Positions 59,781-64,000 of a DNA stretch of 64,000 bases are shown here, one piece after another. Both the position numbers and the translations under genes were made by a program. This DNA comes from Atherix ibis (lineage: Eukaryota > Arthropoda > Insecta > Diptera > Athericidae), in assembly GCA_958298945.1 (NCBI GenBank), contig OY282608.1, forward strand, positions 63,464,951-63,528,950. The letters run 5' to 3'. The notes beneath the pieces were generated by a model, which was given only the letters and a program-made list of their open reading frames with translations, did no database searches and was not told the origin of the DNA. Numbering within the stretch: the first letter of the stretch is position 1; every line of letters begins with the position of its first letter.

Positions 59781-61780
59781 TGTTAGTTTGTTGGTTTGTT
59801 GGTTTGTTGGTTTGTTGGTTTGTTGGTTTGTTGGTTTGTTGGTTTGTTGGTTTATTTGTTTGTTGCTTTTTTGGTTTGTTGCTTTGTTGGTTTGTTGGTT
59901 TGTTGGTTTGTTGGCTTGTTGGCTTGTTGGCTTGTTGGTTTGTTAGTTTGTTGTTTTGTTGGTTCATTGGTTTGTTGGTTTGTTGGTTTGTTGGTTTGTT
60001 GGTTTGTTGGTTTGTTGGTTTATTTGTTTGTTGGTTTGTTGGTTTGTTGGTTTGTTGGTTTGTTGGTTTGTTGGTTTCTTGGTTTATTTGTTTGTTGGTT
60101 TGTTGGCTTGTTGGTTTGTTGGTTTGTTGGTTTGTTGGTTTTTTGGTTTGTTGGTTTGTTGGTTTGTTGGTTTGTTGGTTTGTTGGTTTATTTGTTTGTT
60201 GGTTTGTTGGTTTGTTGGTTTGTTGGTTTGTTGGTTTGTTGGTTTCTTGGTTTATTTGTTTGTTGGTTTGTTGGCTTGTTGGTTTGTTGGTTTGTTGGTT
60301 TGTTGGTTTGTTGGTTTTTTGGTTTGTTGGTTTGTTGGTTTGTTGGCTTGTTGGTTTGTTTGTTTGTTGGCTTGTTGGTTTGTTGGTTTGTTGGTTTGTT
60401 GGTTTTTTGGTTTGTTGGTTTGTTGGTTTTTTGGCTTGTTGGTTTGTTGGTTTGTTGGCTTGTTGGTTTGTTGGTTTGTTGGCTTGTTGGTTTGTTGGTT
60501 TGTTGGCTTGTTGGTTTGTTGGCTTGTCTGTTTGTTGGTTTGTTGGCTTGTTGGCTTGTTGGTTTGTTGGTTTGTTGGTTTGTTGGTTTGTTTGTTTGTT
60601 GGTTTTTTGGTTTGTTCGTTGATTTGTTTGTTGGTTTGTTGGCTTGTTGGTTTGTTGGTTTGTTGGCTTGTTGGTTTGTTGGTTTGTTGGTTTGTTGGTT
60701 TGTTGGCTTGTTGGTTTGTTGGTTTGTTGGTTTGTTGGCTTGTTGGTTGGTTGGTTTGTTGGCTTGTTGGCTTGTTGCTTTGTTCGTTTGATGGTTTGTT
60801 GGTTTGTTGGCTTGTTGGTTTGTTAGTTTGTTGGTTTGTTGGTTTGTTGGTTTGTTGGTTTGTTGGTTTGTTGGTTTGTTGGTTTGTGGGCTTGTTGGTT
60901 TGTTGGTTTGTTGGCTTGTTGGTTTGTTGGTTTGTTGGCTTGTTGGCTTGTTGGTTTGTTGGTTTGTTGGCTTGTTGATTACATAGTTTGTTGGTTTGTT
61001 GGTTTGTTGGTTTGTTGGTTTTTGGTTTGTTGGCTTATTTGTTTGTTGGCTTGTTGGTTTGTTGGTTTGTTGGTTTGTTGGCTTGTTGGTTTGTTGGTTT
61101 GTTGGCTTGTTGGCTTGTTGGTTTGTTGGCTTGTTGGCTTGTTGGTTTGTTGGCTTGTTGGTTTTTTGGCTTGTTGGCTTGTTGGTTTGTTGGTTTGTTG
61201 GCTTGTTGGCTTGTTGGTTTGTTGGTTTGTTGGTTTGTTGGTTTGTTGGTTTGTTGGCTTGTTGGTTTGTTGGTTTGTTGGTTTGTTGGCTTGTTGGCTT
61301 ATTAGTTTGTTGGTTTGTTGGTTTGTTGGTTTGTTGGCTTGTTGGTTTGTTGGTTTGTTGGCTTGTTGGTTTGTTGGTTTGTTAACTTGTTGGTTTGTTG
61401 GTTTGTTGGCTTGTTGGCTTGTTGGTTTGTTGGTTTGTTGGTTTGTTGGCTTGTTGGCTTGTTGGTTTGTTGGTTTGTTGGTTTGTTGGTTTGTTAGTTT
61501 GTAGGCTTTTTGGTTACTTGGTTTGTTGGCTTGTTGGTTTGTTGGTTTGTTGGTTTGTTGCTTTGTTCGTTTGATGGTTTGTTGGTTTGTTGGTTACTTG
61601 GTTTGTTGGTTTGTTGGTTTGTTGGCTTGTTGGTTTGTTGGCTTGTTGGTTTGTTGGTTTTTTGGTTTGTTGGCTTGTTGGCTTGTTGGTTTGTTGGTTT
61701 GTTGGCTTGTTGGTTTGTTGGCTTATTGGTTTGTTGGCTTGTTGGCCTGTTGGTTTGTTAGTTTGTTGTTTTGTTGGTTC
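59781..61780 (+). repeat. Diverged relative of the 2.4-kb unit
   Basis: It follows 52.9-54.85 kb at 6910-6926 bp: TTGCTTTTTTGG at 59863 against 52953, and GTAGGCTTTTTGG at 61501 against GTAGACTTTTTGG at 54575. It retains GATTACATAG (60977) where the three homogeneous units have GATTACAAAG. It therefore carries the version found elsewhere in the array, and the homogeneous units carry the derived one. Confidence 0.88.
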
Positions 61781-64000
61781 ATTGGTTTGTTGGTTTGTTG
61801 GTTTGTTGGTTTGTTGGTTTGTTGGTTTGTTGGTTTGTTGGTTTGTTGGTTTATTTGTTTGTTGGTTTGTTGGTTTGTTGGTTTGTTGGTTTGTTGGTTT
61901 GTTGGTTTCTTGGTTTATTTGTTTGTTGGTTTGTTGGTTTGTTGGTTTGTTGGTTTTTTGGTTTTTTGGTTTGTTGGTTTGTTGATTTGTTGGCTTGTTG
62001 GTTTGTTGGTTTGTTGGCTTGTTGGTTTGTTGGTTTGTTGGCTTGTTGGCTTGTTGGTTTGTTGGTTTGTTAGCTTGTTGGTTACTTAGTTTGTTGGTTT
62101 GTTGGTTTATTGGTTTGTTGGCTTGTTGGCTTGTTGGTTTGTTGGTTTGTTGGTTTGTTGGTTTGTTGGCTTGTTGGTTTGTTGGTTTGTTGACTTGTTG
62201 GTTTGTTGGTTTGTTGGTTTGTTGGCTTGTTGGCTTGTTGGTTTGTTGGTTTGTTGGCTTGTTAGTTTGTTGGTTTGTTGGCTTGTTGGCTTGTTGGTTT
62301 GTTTGTTTGTTGGTTTATTGGTTTGTTGGTTTGTTGGTTTGTTGGTTTTTTGGTTTGTTGGTTTGTTGGTTTGTTGGCTTGTTGGTTTGTTGGTTTGTTG
62401 GCTTGTTGGTTTGTTGGTTTGTTGGCTTGTTGGCTTGTTGGTTTGTTGGTTTGTTAGCTTGTTGGTTACTTAGTTTGTTGGTTTGTTGGTTTATTGGTTT
62501 GTTGGCTTGTTGGCTTGTTGGTTTGTTGGTTTGTTGGTTTGTTGGCTTGTTAGTTTGTTGGTTTGTTGGTTTGTTGGTTTGTTGCTTTGTTGGTTTGTTG
62601 GTTTGTTGGCTTGTTGGCTTGTTGGTTTGTTGGCTTGTTAGTTTGTTGGTTTGTTGGTTTGTTGGTTTGTTGCTTTGTTGGTTTGTTGGTTTGTTGGCTT
62701 GTTGGCTTGTTGGTTTGTTAGTTTGTTGGCCTTCTGGTTTGTTGGTTTGTTGGTTTGTTGGTTTGTTGGTTTGTTGGCTTGTTGGTTTGTTGGTTTGTTG
62801 GCTTGTTGGTTTGTTGGCTTGTTGGCTTGTTGGTTTTTTGGCTTGTTGGTTTGTTAGTTTGTTGGTTTGTTGGTTTGTTGGTTTGTTGGTTTATTTGTTT
62901 GTTTGTTTGTTGGCTTGTTGGTTTGTTGGTTTGTTGGTTTGTTGGCTTGTTGGTTTGTTGGTTTGTTGGCTTGTTGGCTTGTTGGTTTTTTGGTTTGTTG
63001 GTTTGTTGGTTTGTTGGTTTTTTGGTTTGTTGGTTTGTTGGTTTGTAGGTTTGTTGGTTTGATGGTTTGTTGGTTTGTTGGTTTATTTGTTTGTTGGTTT
63101 GTTGGCTTGTTGGTTTGTTGGTTTGTTGGTTTGTTGGCTTGTTGGTTTGTTGGTTTGTTGGCTTGTTGGCTTGTTGGTTTTTTGGTTTGTTGGTTTGTTG
63201 GTTTGTTGGTTTTTTGGTTTGTTGGTTTGTAGGTTTGTTGGCTTGTTGGTTTGTTGGTTTGTTGGTTTGTTGGCTTGTTGGTTTGTTGGTTTGTTGGCTT
63301 GTTGGCTTGTTGGTTTGTTGGTTTGTTGGTTTGTTGGCTTGTTGGCTTGTTGGTTTGTTGGTTTGTTGGTTTGTTGGCTTGTTGGTTTGTTGGTTTGTTG
63401 GTTTGCTGGTTTGTTGACTTGTTGGTTTGTTGGTTTGTTGGCTTGTTGGCTTGTTGGTTTGTTGGATTGTTGGCTTGTTGGTTTGTTGGTTTGTTGGCTT
63501 GTTGGCTTGTTGCTTTGTTCGTTTGATGGTTTGGTGGTTTGTTGGTTTTTTGGTTTGTTGGATTTTTGGTTTGTTGCTTTGTTGGTTTGTTGGTTTGTTG
63601 GCTTGTTGGCTTGTTAGTTTGTTGGCTTGTTAGTTTGTTAGTTTGTTGGCTTTTTGGTTACTTGGTTTGTTGTTTTGTTGGCTTGTTGGCTTGTTGGTTT
63701 GTTGCTTTGTTCGTTTGATGGTTTGTTGGTTTGTTGGTTACTTGGTTTGTTGGTTTGTTGGTTTGTTGGCTTGTTGGTTTGTTGGCTTGTCTGTTTGTTG
63801 GTTTGTTGGCTTGTTGGCTTGTTGGTTTGTTGGTTTGTTGGTTTGTTGGTTTGTTGGTTTGTTGGTTTTTTGGTTTGTTCGTTTATTTGTTTGTTGGTTT
63901 GTTGGCTTGTTGGTTTGTTGGTTTGTTGGCTTGTTGGTTTGTTGGTTTGTTGGTTTGTTGGTTTGTTGGCTTGTTGGTTTGTTGGTTTGTTGGTTTGTTG
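61781..64000 (+). repeat. Large duplication, right copy, running off the window
   Basis: This is the right copy of 55.6-57.9 kb at 6142 bp. GGCCTTCTGG is near 62729 and the GGCTTTTTGGTTACTTGG cassette at 63648. It differs in detail, for example GTTTGTTTGTTTG near 62897 and GGTTTGGTGG near 63530. The array continues past base 64000 with no sign of ending. Confidence 0.88.

Larger units (their letters stand above)
1..64000 (+). repeat. 8-bp satellite array (GGTTTGTT)n, whole window
   Basis: The whole window consists of tandem copies of GGTTTGTT, roughly 8,000 monomers, with no unrelated sequence inserted. The G/T-rich strand is the + strand throughout, and I see no inverted segment (no AACAAACC on the + strand). 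The second most common monomer is GGCTTGTT. Rarer monomers carry single changes, such as GGTTTATT, AGTTTGTT, GCTTTGTT, CGTTTGTT and GGATTGTT. The array runs off both ends. Head-to-tail octamers with kilobase-scale higher-order duplication are typical of eukaryotic satellite DNA. Its chromosomal position and host species cannot be read from the sequence. Function is unknown; no gene or regulatory element is supported. Confidence 0.98.

Noticed and set aside
28906..60977. GATTACATAG cassettes considered as a protein-binding box comparable to a centromeric box
   Set aside because: The cassettes are far too sparse and unevenly spaced, and their distribution is explained by duplication of the surrounding blocks.
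1..64000. Bacterial or phage origin
   Set aside because: Genes, ribosome-binding sites and coding structure are entirely absent over 64 kb, which is not compatible with a prokaryotic or phage genome segment.

Overview
The window is one uninterrupted satellite DNA array. From the first base to the last it is built from an 8-bp monomer, GGTTTGTT on the + strand (AACAAACC on the - strand), always head to tail and always in the same orientation. I see no protein gene, RNA gene, transposon, CRISPR array, promoter or terminator. Both window edges lie inside the repeat, so the array is longer than 64 kb. An array of this kind fits a eukaryotic heterochromatic, subtelomeric, sex-chromosome or similar satellite block, probably from a long-read assembly. 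The sequence itself does not identify the species. I found no bacterial or viral signal.

Three levels of organisation are visible. Level 1 is the octamer. Most copies are the consensus, and by eye roughly a quarter to a third are one variant, GGCTTGTT (T to C at position 3). Level 2 is a set of linked multi-monomer variants that recur as fixed cassettes, for example GGTTACTTAGTTTGTT, GGCTTTTTGGTTACTTGG, GCTTTGTTCGTTTGATGG, TACTTTTTTCGTTTG and GATTACATAGTTTGTT. Level 3 is segmental duplication of 72 bp to about 7 kb, with offsets that can be read from the cassettes: about 0.9-1.0 kb at 2.5-5.0 kb, 1389 bp at 6.5-9.2 kb, 3254-3270 bp at 13.05-19.2 kb, 840 bp at 24-25.2 kb, 1824 bp at 32.4-35.5 kb, 2487 bp at 42.9-46.4 kb, 2383 and 2543 bp at 47.65-54.9 kb, 760 bp at 54.4-55.9 kb, and 6.1-6.9 kb at 52.9-64 kb.

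Layout: 1-2.4 kb has no clear long duplicate. 2.4-5.0 kb is a triplicated unit. 5.0-21.2 kb is an interleaved mosaic of duplicated blocks marked by a 5-bp monomer and by a TTTTTTCG cassette. 21.2-23.4 kb is the most irregular stretch. 23.4-36 kb is a second mosaic. 36-64 kb is dominated by 2.4-2.5 kb higher-order units. The three units from 47.65 to 54.6 kb look essentially identical and share private variants, so they are the most recently homogenised part.

Long stop-free reading frames (up to about 690 codons) occur in all forward frames and some reverse frames. They are a by-product of a stop-free octamer: 8 and 3 are coprime, so every forward frame reads the same octapeptide LVCWFVGL and every reverse frame reads NKPTNQQT. 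They should not be annotated as genes. The most interesting material is the evolutionary record: register breaks, cassettes and nested duplications that agree arithmetically and let the expansion history be partly reconstructed.
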